Below are positions 53,878-61,300 of a stretch of DNA of 64,000 bases, piece by piece (position 1 is the first letter of the stretch; the number at the start of each line of letters is the position of its first letter). The position numbers were made by a program, and so were the translations under genes. The notes below the pieces were generated by a model, which was given only the letters and a program-made list of their open reading frames with translations, made no database searches and had not been told where the DNA came from. Source of the DNA: Bacillus pinisoli (GTDB lineage Bacteria > Bacillota > Bacilli > Bacillales > SA4); the NCBI RefSeq assembly GCF_023036475.1, contig NZ_JAJQKI010000009.1, forward strand, positions 100,258 through 164,257, written 5' to 3'.

Positions 53878-54125
53878 TCAAATAAAAGGGTTAAGTTGAA
53901 TAACCTTCTCTTCTCTGACTTGTCCATCTCCGTTTACACCTTCATTTTTAAATCCTTCGAGCACGTGATTCGTTACATAAATTACTGGCTGGCATTGTAC
54001 AATCGTACTTTAGCCCCTTTAGTTTGGCGTCCTTATTCTTTAGGGCTCTTTTCTAAAACTTTGTTGCTTTTCAATCTTATATTTCTAGGTAGCCCATGTA
54101 AATTACGATCATCTACATTTATCAT
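53878..54125 (-). pseudogene. Possible decayed small gene with two frameshifts
   Basis: On the minus strand, three consecutive frames each read protein-like sequence: an ATG-started piece (MINVDDRNLHGLPRNIRL...), then a Lys-rich middle (KDAKLKGLKYDC), then a C-terminal piece (PVIYVTNHVLEGFKNEGVNG, ending NPFI before a TGA at 53880-53878). Shifting frame twice joins them into about 80 residues. No ribosome site is seen before the ATG. I do not recognise a family. The rest of this 340-bp gap shows nothing else, and the plus-strand frame across it looks like a shadow. Confidence 0.35.
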
Positions 54126-54196
54126 ATAGGGTCTTTTTTACGAATTCTATAATATTTTTGTCTGTTATGTCAGATAGTACTGTCTTTCTTTTTTTA

Positions 54197-54445
54197 TTAC
54201 TCAGGCATAATCCAAACTACTTCACATAGACGAACGAAAAAGGTCGATTCGCGTTCTTGTAGGACGATGTGGTCTGGCTTTGCATCCATTACCACCCCTG
54301 AGACATTACCCCGAGTTGTTTCTACTACTGCTCTTTTCCCAACAAGTGTAGTTGCAGCAGCATATACATAAGGCTCTACTACCGTTACTTGCTTTGGCTG
54401 CATTCCCTGCATAGTTTGAGGCATTTGACGATACATATAGTTCAT
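54197..54445 (-). CDS. DUF2642 family protein (YuzF-like)
   Basis: The 82-aa protein has LVGKRAVVETTRGNVSGVVM and DHIVLQERESTFFVRLCEVVWIMP, matching the DUF2642 family of small Bacillus proteins. The C-terminal FFVRxxEVVWIMPE is highly typical. GGAGG lies before the ATG. The N-terminal third is rich in Met and Gln. The biochemical role is unknown; some relatives are linked to spores. It stands alone. Confidence 0.82.
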   Translation of the reverse strand: MNYMYRQMPQTMQGMQPKQVTVVEPYVYAAATTLVGKRAVVETTRGNVSGVVMDAKPDHIVLQERESTFFVRLCEVVWIMPE

Positions 54446-54680
54446 TTTCTTTCCTCCATCTTTTTATTTGAATACACTTCAATCTATGCAGAACTAAGTA
54501 ATATGCCTTAGGCAGCTACCTATTTGCTGGTAATTCACCTATTTTTACAATTTGTTGAACAAACCTACCTTATATTTTCATACTCAGAAGGATTAGGTTA
54601 ATATATAAGATAAGTGTGGCCCTATTTCATAAAACAATATCGAGTTAACTATAGGCTCTTTTAGTATGCTTTTGAGTTTA

Positions 54681-54709
54681 TTGTCAACTGCTTTTCATCT
54701 AGATAGCAT
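54681..54709 (+). promoter_or_regulatory. Candidate sigma-A promoter for the NO synthase gene
   Basis: TTGTCA, a 17-bp spacer and TAGCAT precede the gene by about 95 bases. The -10 is imperfect. The remainder of the 357-bp gap between DUF2642 and nos is AT-rich and shows no other feature. Confidence 0.4.
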
Positions 54710-54802
54710 TTATCGTTTAAAGTGAGCTTAGCTTTAGATCAAGTAGGTTAAAAATCAACAAAGTGTTAGATAAGAGCCTTACTATAAAATGGAGGTTTCA
54801 AC

Positions 54803-55885
54803 TTGAACCATAATCAAGAGCTTTATTTAAAGGCAAAGGATTTCATCTCCACCTGTTATGTGGAGTTAGGAATAGATGATAAAATTGAGACAAGGTTGCA
54901 GCACATAAAACTTGAAATAGATCAAACTGGTAATTATGTGCATACTTATGAAGAACTTGTTCATGGGGCAAAATTAGCATGGCGTAACAGCAATCGTTGT
55001 ATCGGCCGTTTCTTTTGGCAAACGCTTGATGTCATAGATGCAAGGAAATATGAAACAGAAGAAGACATAGCAGAAGCACTTCTTTATCATATAAAAGTGG
55101 CGACAAATCAGGGGAAAATTAGACCAATGATTACCGTCTTTAAACCAAAAACTCAAGGACGAATTAGAATTTGGAATCATCAACTCATTCGTTATGCGGG
55201 ATATGAGCATGAAGACGGAATAGTGGGTGATCCTGCTTCTGTGGAGTTTACTAAGATTTGCGAGTCCTTAGGCTGGAAAGGTGAACATACCCATTTTGAT
55301 GTTTTACCATTAGTCGTTCAGCTAAATGATCGTAAGCCCCAATGGTATGAAATTCCTAAAGACATCATCTTAGAGGTACCTATACAACATCCGGACTACG
55401 AAGCGTTCAATGACTTACATCTGAAATGGTATGCCGTTCCAATTATTTCTGATATGAAGCTTGAGATCGGTGGAATTGAGTATGAGGCAGCTCCTTTTAA
55501 TGGTTGGTATATGGAAACCGAGATCGGTGCCCGAAATTTAGCTGATTCTTTTCGCTATAATCTCTTACCGAAAGTGGCCTCCATTATGGGGTTAGATACG
55601 AGTCGGAACTCAACGCTTTGGAAAGATAAAGCATTAATTGAGTTAAATCTTGCTGTCATCGAATCGTACAGATCCGCAGGCGTTAGCATTGTTGATCATC
55701 ATACTGCTGCAGCTCAGTTTAAGCGTTTTGAAGAAAATGAAGGAAAGGCTGGACGTGAGGTTACCGGAGATTGGTCGTGGCTCATTCCACCTGTATCTCC
55801 TGCGACTACTCATATCTTTCATCAAACCTATCAGGATAAACAAGTTTACCCTAATTTTCTATATCAAAATTGTCCTTATAAATAG
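54803..55885 (+). CDS. nos: Bacterial nitric oxide synthase, oxygenase domain
   Basis: This heme enzyme makes nitric oxide from arginine. The proximal cysteine is in [16 protein letters not shown] (about residues 58-73). [19 protein letters not shown], the substrate-binding [21 protein letters not shown] and [20 protein letters not shown] (with pterin-site residues) are conserved, and [18 protein letters not shown] closes the core. It is 360 aa, oxygenase domain only, so reductant comes from a separate flavodoxin or reductase. It starts at TTG with GGAGG 7 bases upstream. In Bacillus the enzyme protects against oxidative and antibiotic stress. Confidence 0.96.
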   Translation: MNHNQELYLKAKDFISTCYVELGIDDKIETRLQHIKLEIDQTGNYVHTYEELVHGAKLAWRNSNRCIGRFFWQTLDVIDARKYETEEDIAEALLYHIKVATNQGKIRPMITVFKPKTQGRIRIWNHQLIRYAGYEHEDGIVGDPASVEFTKICESLGWKGEHTHFDVLPLVVQLNDRKPQWYEIPKDIILEVPIQHPDYEAFNDLHLKWYAVPIISDMKLEIGGIEYEAAPFNGWYMETEIGARNLADSFRYNLLPKVASIMGLDTSRNSTLWKDKALIELNLAVIESYRSAGVSIVDHHTAAAQFKRFEENEGKAGREVTGDWSWLIPPVSPATTHIFHQTYQDKQVYPNFLYQNCPYK

Positions 55886-55903
55886 CCTCTACCATCCTAT
55901 AAA

Positions 55904-55936
55904 AAGGAAGTGAAGACGAGACTTCACTTCCTTTTT
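55904..55936. terminator. Terminator after nos
   Basis: AAGGAAGTGAAG and CTTCACTTCCTT form a perfect 12-bp stem with a 6-base loop, then TTTTTT; it also serves the convergent Dps-like gene. Confidence 0.9.
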
Positions 55937-55938
55937 TC

Positions 55939-56643
55939 TTATTGAGTAAGCTTATTATTTAAATGGCGATTTGTCGCCATATCATTTTGACCATCAACTA
56001 GATGAGTCATGCCTCGAACTAGAGAATCATCCTCTAGTAAACTCCAGATATGATAGCCTAAATCTTCTCTTTTTAGTAACACCTCTTCTAGTACTTCGAC
56101 TGTCCCAAAATCATGCAACTGATGGGCACGGTCAATTGTCTTTCTTAACATGCCTTGAATCTTAATCTCATGCTCCAAGTCATTTCTTAAGTAATCACGC
56201 ATGGTGTAGCGACCTTCTGCTTCGTGCTTAATATATGAGATTTCATGTTGTGTTACTGGATGGGCAGTTGGTACGACACCTAGTCTGGCAACACGCTCTC
56301 CTACCTTATCTATGTGCTTTTGAGTCACTTCAATATGTTCATCTAATATATGATGAAGACTTCCAAAAGACTCTGCACCCTCTGTTAACCAATGATGCTT
56401 CGTATATTGGTGTAAGGCCACGTTTAATGCACATAAATGTTCATCTAGCATTAACCCCATCTCTAAACGTGTATCGACGGGTAGGCTGATCCCACACCCT
56501 TCTTCTCGAACGGTTCTTGGTTCTTGACGAAGAATCATTTCATTACTGTGTTGATTCATATGTCCAGGCATATTAGGATCAAAACCAGATTTAGATAACT
56601 TGAATTCACCCGGTGAGAACCCTTCTCCACCTTGAGTTTGCAT
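55939..56643 (-). CDS. Dps/ferritin-like protein
   Basis: The 234-aa protein has a disordered N-terminus (MQTQGGEGFSPGEFKL) and a four-helix bundle resembling Dps: LMLDEHLCALNVALHQYTKHHWLTEG, LHHILDEHIEVTQKHIDKVG, ERVARLGVVPTAHPV and LLKREDLGYHIWSLLED. The His and the Asp/Glu of the ferroxidase pattern (HHW...DEHIE) are present. It is longer than standard Dps (about 150-180 aa). The ATG at 56643 lies 6 bases behind AAAGAGGG. It may store iron or protect DNA, and it sits beside nos, which also relates to oxidative stress. Confidence 0.75.
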   Translation of the reverse strand: MQTQGGEGFSPGEFKLSKSGFDPNMPGHMNQHSNEMILRQEPRTVREEGCGISLPVDTRLEMGLMLDEHLCALNVALHQYTKHHWLTEGAESFGSLHHILDEHIEVTQKHIDKVGERVARLGVVPTAHPVTQHEISYIKHEAEGRYTMRDYLRNDLEHEIKIQGMLRKTIDRAHQLHDFGTVEVLEEVLLKREDLGYHIWSLLEDDSLVRGMTHLVDGQNDMATNRHLNNKLTQ

Positions 56644-56763
56644 GGTCATCCCTCTTTTCCCTGTAAGTATATAAGGAGTAGTCACAAATGCTCCTTATCC
56701 TTTATAACTTAACCTTGGAATGAACCAATCATTTATGCTAATTCTTGTAAACGCTCTAAGATA

Positions 56764-57714
56764 CTACTCATAATGATGAAGGTCCTCTAGACATTGTTGA
56801 AGGTTACTTACCGATTCCTGTAATTGTACTTCTAATGCTTCTTTCGACCATTTTTCATGATGTCTTTCAAGATCTTTCCTTATGAGTGTAAGCATCCAAA
56901 TAGAAAAAGTAATAGAAAATAAATAATACTTATATGTAAACTTTCGTCTACTCTCTACATGTGTTAGCCCCATTAAGTTCATATAGTGATGAAGAATTCG
57001 TCTTCGTACCTGTTTTGTCATGCTTTTTTGAAAGGAAGGGTGCGACAAATCTAACATATGGTATAAGTCCCAGTATGGTGTGTTTAGATGCGCATGCTCC
57101 CAATCTAACACATACACTTTATCCGCGGATTTTGCATAATTTCCAAGATGTAAATCACCATGGGAAAAAACAAGATTGGAAGAAAAATCTTCTTCCTCTA
57201 TTTTCCCAAGTAATTGCTCTAAATGATAAGGATGTAAAGTATATAAAAATTCACCTTCCAAGAAAGCCTTTTCATTATTAATAACGCGAATGATTTCCTC
57301 TATTCTTGGCTTTGGCCCTTTTAAGGAAGAGGTGACAATACTAGAAGTAGGAAGGGAATGCCACTTAGCCATTAAATTTACTACCTCTAGTAAATGTTCC
57401 TCTTCATATACATGTTCTAAGTCTCCAAGATCCTCAAGTATACACCAATTTTTTGATGTGTCTTCATGAATAGAATGAGCCAATATCTTTGGATATATAG
57501 GCGGCAGTGAAGTTAAAATATTTTTTTGTATCCATATCTCATTTCCTATTTGCTCATTATTGGTAAGTGGCTTAAATATATAGCTATCACCTTGAGATAG
57601 GTAGACCCTTTCTACACATCTTCCATTCATTCCTTTATATAATATCTCTCTTTTTATAATTTTATTGTCATTTAGCTGGCCATTTGCTGTAACAAAAGGA
57701 GTTAGTTTTGTCAT
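56764..57714 (-). CDS. APH-fold phosphotransferase (CotS-like)
   Basis: The 316-aa protein has the aminoglycoside/choline kinase fold: SYIFKPLTNNEQIGNEIWIQ in the N-lobe (Lys for ATP), WCILEDLGD hinge, catalytic LVFSHGDLHLGNYAKS (H-x-D-x4-N) and metal-binding VYVLDWEHAHLNTPYWDLYHML. Related proteins include spore-coat CotS types and antibiotic or sugar kinases. There is no hint of a specific substrate; neighbours are a Dps-like protein and a secreted TIM-barrel protein. GAAGTGAT before the ATG is a fair ribosome site. Confidence 0.78.
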   Translation of the reverse strand: MTKLTPFVTANGQLNDNKIIKREILYKGMNGRCVERVYLSQGDSYIFKPLTNNEQIGNEIWIQKNILTSLPPIYPKILAHSIHEDTSKNWCILEDLGDLEHVYEEEHLLEVVNLMAKWHSLPTSSIVTSSLKGPKPRIEEIIRVINNEKAFLEGEFLYTLHPYHLEQLLGKIEEEDFSSNLVFSHGDLHLGNYAKSADKVYVLDWEHAHLNTPYWDLYHMLDLSHPSFQKSMTKQVRRRILHHYMNLMGLTHVESRRKFTYKYYLFSITFSIWMLTLIRKDLERHHEKWSKEALEVQLQESVSNLQQCLEDLHHYE

Positions 57715-57813
57715 TAAATCACTTCTTACTAATAGTATTTTTTACCCATTATAAAGGAATATATTAACAATTAATACTTTACCTATAACTCACATTTAGC
57801 GCTAATTCCAACA

Positions 57814-57846
57814 AAAAACCCATTATTATAGAAAAAATGGGTTTTT
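57814..57846 (-). terminator. Terminator after the riboswitch-controlled gene
   Basis: AAAAACCCATT and AATGGGTTTTT form an 11-bp stem with a T-run on the minus strand. Confidence 0.85.
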
Positions 57847-57853
57847 ATCATGA

Positions 57854-58720
57854 TTATTGCTTCATTTCCATCCAACTACCTACATGATGAATGGCTATCC
57901 CTCTAAAGCCAGAGGAGCTTCCGTAATGGTTTTTGATCGTTAGTAATTCTTGATTCATAAACGCTTCGCCTTCCTCAAAGAAAGAAACGTAGTTACCTTC
58001 TGAGGAGAAGCCAGTTTCTACTCCAACCACGACTGATTTCTTATGTTTTTGAGCAAATGCTACTTCATTACGAACAATTTCTATTACACTTTTAGCTGAA
58101 TCACGATAGGCCATGATGGTAACTCCGCTCGTTTTGCTAATGACCCATTCAGCGAGCGTCCCTTTACCATACGTATTTTTATAAGTGATTTCGTCAAACC
58201 AGAATGGTAGGTCTGCTTCTAGTGGTAGACTCAGCTGTGTTGAGCTTTTTTGCGCTTTTATTAATAAGTCTTGATATCGCTTAATCGTCGTAGCCCGGTT
58301 AGTTGTCCAACTGGTATATAAGTACGGCTCTACATCCAAGTGGACACCAGAAAACTTTTGTGAAGATGTTGACCTCTTTTGATAATTAGTTAGCCACGTA
58401 AACAGTTTATTTTGCTCTGTACTTCCTTTTGGTGCCACCCAAGCCGGGGCTCCGTCAAGGGCATATACCTTAATTCCTTTAACAGAAGACTTTTCGATAA
58501 AGCTTTGATAGACCTTTGTTGGCAGATCTCGGTCTATTTGAAGATAAACTTTATTAATTTGTTTGTTGTAGAGAAAATCTATCGTATTTGCCTCGTCATT
58601 TACAAGTATCCATGGATTCCATAACCATGTTGCTTTTTCATTTGCTCCTGCTGCTGCATGCATTTCGTGACTGAACATACTTACAAACAAGACCACCAAA
58701 GCTACTATCATTTTCCGCAT
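57854..58720 (-). CDS. Secreted TIM-barrel protein under c-di-GMP riboswitch control
   Basis: The 288-aa protein starts at the ATG at 58720 (GGAGG 9 bases upstream) and has a signal peptide (MIVALVVLFVSMFSHEMHAA). The mature part has repeated strand-helix units: INKVYLQIDRDL, GIKVYALDGAPAWVAP, FSGVHLDVEPYLY, LSLPLEADLPFW, GVTIMAYRDSA and VVVGVETGF. Acidic residues at strand ends (LDVEPY, IMAYRD, VETGF) suggest a glycoside hydrolase-like site, but I cannot name a family. The mRNA leader contains a c-di-GMP-I aptamer, so it is probably a surface or matrix enzyme adjusted to the sessile state. Confidence 0.8.
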   Translation of the reverse strand: MRKMIVALVVLFVSMFSHEMHAAAGANEKATWLWNPWILVNDEANTIDFLYNKQINKVYLQIDRDLPTKVYQSFIEKSSVKGIKVYALDGAPAWVAPKGSTEQNKLFTWLTNYQKRSTSSQKFSGVHLDVEPYLYTSWTTNRATTIKRYQDLLIKAQKSSTQLSLPLEADLPFWFDEITYKNTYGKGTLAEWVISKTSGVTIMAYRDSAKSVIEIVRNEVAFAQKHKKSVVVGVETGFSSEGNYVSFFEEGEAFMNQELLTIKNHYGSSSGFRGIAIHHVGSWMEMKQ

Positions 58721-58764
58721 AAAAAAGATCCTCCATTCTATAAGCCATGGCTCACAGAACGAGA

Positions 58765-58848
58765 ACCTGGCAACCTGACGACCATACGCAGATGCGTGTA
58801 GGCTCATGGCTTTGCGTCCTTCCCTTTCGGTAAAGTTTGCCTTTTCAG
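58765..58848 (-). promoter_or_regulatory. c-di-GMP-I riboswitch (GEMM-I)
   Basis: The minus strand reads, in order, AAAGGCAAACTTTACC, the GAAA tetraloop stem CCGAAAGG, GGACGCAAAGCC, a second hairpin with CCTACACGCATCTGCG, and the closing GGTTGCC. These are the conserved parts of the GEMM-I aptamer: GGCAAAC pairing region, GAAA tetraloop, CGCAAAGCC and the P2 helix. Downstream, CATGGCTT (plus strand 58742-58749) can pair with AAGCCATG inside the aptamer, which gives a plausible switching helix just ahead of the ribosome site. The reading frame that crosses this region from 58891 is not a protein. Confidence 0.9.
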
Positions 58849-58932
58849 TTAGTTTAATACTTTCATTATAAGTGATTATAGAGTTTCTCATCTATTCTTT
58901 TTTTCTACCAAAACTTACTAGTGCAACAGTTA

Positions 58933-59361
58933 TTAATTTTCTCTTTTCCTAAATAAGAGAGCCAAGATTACACCATAGACGATATGTCCTATTATCCAAA
59001 AAGATAGTGCCTCTAAAGATGTTAGTGCTGGTGTCCTAGTGGACAATGCTGTAGTAGGGTATAGAAGGAACCCTATGATTGTATTGATTAAAACAATTCG
59101 CACCATCATTTGCTTATTCGTCCAAGTAGATCTCCTTATGAGACTATATAGAATGATACATAGCAATATAGAGACTATAAGATGAAGAAGAAATTCTCCC
59201 CATTCGGGTAAAGATAACTCCTTTAGATAAGGGATATAATCAATATTAAGAAGTAGTGTATAAACTTTAATACCCAAGCTAATTTCTATACCTTTAAAGA
59301 AAAAGCCAAGCAGCACGCCAGAGACAATTCCAATCAATGTGCTTTTTATAAGAAACTGCAT
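58933..59361 (-). CDS. Four-helix membrane protein of unknown function
   Basis: The 142-aa protein has four hydrophobic segments (about 8-25, 57-78, 87-106 and 118-136), with STLIGIVSGVLLGFFFKGIEI and FWIIGHIVYGVILALLF at the ends. No catalytic motif is visible. GGAGG precedes the ATG. It lies upstream of the riboswitch gene on the same strand, 42 bases before the longest frame, and may share read-through transcription. Confidence 0.6.
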   Translation of the reverse strand: MQFLIKSTLIGIVSGVLLGFFFKGIEISLGIKVYTLLLNIDYIPYLKELSLPEWGEFLLHLIVSILLCIILYSLIRRSTWTNKQMMVRIVLINTIIGFLLYPTTALSTRTPALTSLEALSFWIIGHIVYGVILALLFRKREN

Positions 59362-59568
59362 ATATAACCTCCTTCTCTAACAATTAACCCTTTACAAAAC
59401 CTATACAAATATTGTACATATTATAAGTATATATTCTAATTTAGAAAAAGGTAATACTTTTGTTTTCTTTTCTTTAAATATGAAAATTCGTACAAGCATT
59501 TAGGATTTTTCAAAAACAAAGATTTATATAAAAACAGCCTACTTATTTAATCAGTGAGAAGGGGATTT

Positions 59569-60993
59569 ATGAAAAAAATTATTGTTTGGTTTAGGAAGGA
59601 TTTACGACTTTATGATCATCCTGCATTATGGGAAGCTGCTAAACAGGGCTCAGTCATTCCTGTATTTATTTGGTCAAAAGATGAAGAAAAAGAATGGAAT
59701 GATAGTCCTACTTCTAAATGGTGGTTACATCATTCTTTATATGCCCTAAAGAAATCCTTATACGATAAAGGGTTAAACCTTATTATTCGTTCCGGGAATT
59801 GTAAAACTGAACTTTCGCTATTAATTCAGGAGATGAAGGCAGAGGCAGTTTTCTTTAACGAAAGATATGAACCTTCTCTTTATAAAAGAGACTTAAACCT
59901 TATAGAGTATTTTAATACATTAGGCATTCATACAAAAAGCTTTTCATCTGGTCTTCTCGGACATCCTACTGACATATGTAATCAATCCGGAGAGCCTTAT
60001 AAAACCTTTACACCTTACTACAATAAGCTTCGAAAAGAAGCAATCCCTAAACCATACCCTATTCCTAATAGTTTAAAAGGCTCCAATGACCTTATACCGT
60101 CTTTATATATTGAGCAACTAGAGCTTTTACCCATTATTAAGTGGGACGAAAAGCTACACCGACACTGGATCCCTGGGGAAGATTGGGCATTAAAGCAAAT
60201 GATGAAATTTCTTGATCAAAGGGTTCACCAATACAAAAATGGTCGAGATTTTCCTTCACAGGACCTTACCTCGGGATTATCTCCATATTTAGCCGCTGGA
60301 GATATTAGTCCAAGAGTCATATGGAAAACAGCCCTAGATTACATGGAACACAATAAAAATGAGACACATGTTGAAGCGTTTCTTCGCCAGCTTTGTTGGA
60401 GGGAATTTAGTCACTATCAGTTATTTCATCATCCCACTATTCAACACCTTCCAATGCGAGAACCTTTTCTTCAGTTTCCATGGATGGGCTCAGGAGATCT
60501 CTTTACACGTTGGACAAAAGGTCAAACCGGCTACCCGCTCGTTGATGCTGGTATGAGGGAACTTTGGGAAACAGGAACCATGCATAACCGGGTCAGAATG
60601 GTGACTGCTTCTTTCCTCGTTAAACATCTGTTAGTCAACTGGACGGAAGGCGCCAATTGGTTTCAGCAAACATTAGTTGATTTTGACGTTGCCAATAATG
60701 CACTGGGTTGGCAATGGGTTGCTGGAACTGGATTTGACTCTGCCCCCTACTTTCGAATCTTTAATCCTGTCACTCAAAGCGAAAAATTTGATGTTGATGG
60801 ATCTTATATAAGAAAATGGGTGCCAGAGCTATCAAAATTACCAGCTCCTTTCATTCATCAACCATGGGAGACTTCTGCAGAAATCCTATTACAGTCAGAT
60901 ATTGTTTTAGGAGAATCCTACCCCTATCCTGTTGTTGATCATCGGGCGGCAAGAGAACGTGCCCTGTTAGCCTACCAAACCATAAAAAAATGA
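59569..60993 (+). CDS. phrB: Deoxyribodipyrimidine photolyase (CPD class I)
   Basis: This blue-light DNA repair enzyme of 474 aa starts at the ATG at 59569 (AAGGGG upstream). The antenna-binding N-terminal domain has IIVWFRKDLRLYDHPAL, and the FAD domain has LSPYLAAGDISPR, FLRQLCWREFSHYQLF, MHNRVRMVTASFLVKHLLVNW and DFDVANNALGWQWVAGTG followed by YFRIFNPVTQSEKFD. Trp residues of the electron-transfer chain appear to be in place (WREFSHY, WQWVAG). A terminator overlaps the stop codon. Confidence 0.95.
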   Translation: MKKIIVWFRKDLRLYDHPALWEAAKQGSVIPVFIWSKDEEKEWNDSPTSKWWLHHSLYALKKSLYDKGLNLIIRSGNCKTELSLLIQEMKAEAVFFNERYEPSLYKRDLNLIEYFNTLGIHTKSFSSGLLGHPTDICNQSGEPYKTFTPYYNKLRKEAIPKPYPIPNSLKGSNDLIPSLYIEQLELLPIIKWDEKLHRHWIPGEDWALKQMMKFLDQRVHQYKNGRDFPSQDLTSGLSPYLAAGDISPRVIWKTALDYMEHNKNETHVEAFLRQLCWREFSHYQLFHHPTIQHLPMREPFLQFPWMGSGDLFTRWTKGQTGYPLVDAGMRELWETGTMHNRVRMVTASFLVKHLLVNWTEGANWFQQTLVDFDVANNALGWQWVAGTGFDSAPYFRIFNPVTQSEKFDVDGSYIRKWVPELSKLPAPFIHQPWETSAEILLQSDIVLGESYPYPVVDHRAARERALLAYQTIKK

Positions 60994-61014
60994 CTCACGC
61001 GAGTCATTTTTTTT
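60990..61014 (+). terminator. Terminator after phrB
   Basis: ATGACTC and GAGTCAT enclose ACGC, with a run of eight T; the left arm contains the TGA stop codon. Confidence 0.9.
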
Positions 61015-61167
61015 ATTCCTAGATTTCGATTCTCTTCATTTAAGTGATGGTGAGAGAACCAATGACGAAAAATGGTTATTTTTTTATATAAAGTATTAAT
61101 AAATAGTCTTAAAGTCCCGATATATATAATATATGGTAATTTTTTCTTTATATCTTTTATCTTTAGC

Positions 61168-61196
61168 TTTATTTGAATGAACCATCATCCTATAAT
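61168..61196 (+). promoter_or_regulatory. Candidate promoter of the PAS-GGDEF-EAL gene
   Basis: TTTATT, a 17-bp spacer and a perfect TATAAT precede the gene by about 105 bases. Downstream, TTGTTC-N6-GAACAA (61224-61241) is an inverted repeat that could be an operator. The rest of the 307-bp gap is AT-rich with nothing else visible. Confidence 0.45.
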
Positions 61197-61300
61197 ACTA
61201 TTAAACCTTTATCTATTAAATCATTGTTCTTATTGGAACAAATGCTAGCCTATTTAGATAAGCACAGCTATCTAGAAACTTTATGAATTGAGATGATCTA

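Noticed and set aside
53896..54129. Plus-strand open frame of 77 codons after the UMF1 gene
   Set aside because: There is no ribosome site, its composition is atypical, and it lies opposite the more protein-like minus-strand fragments.
58721..58891. N-terminal extension of the secreted TIM-barrel gene
   Set aside because: It translates the c-di-GMP riboswitch; the ATG at 58720 has a good ribosome site and begins a signal peptide.
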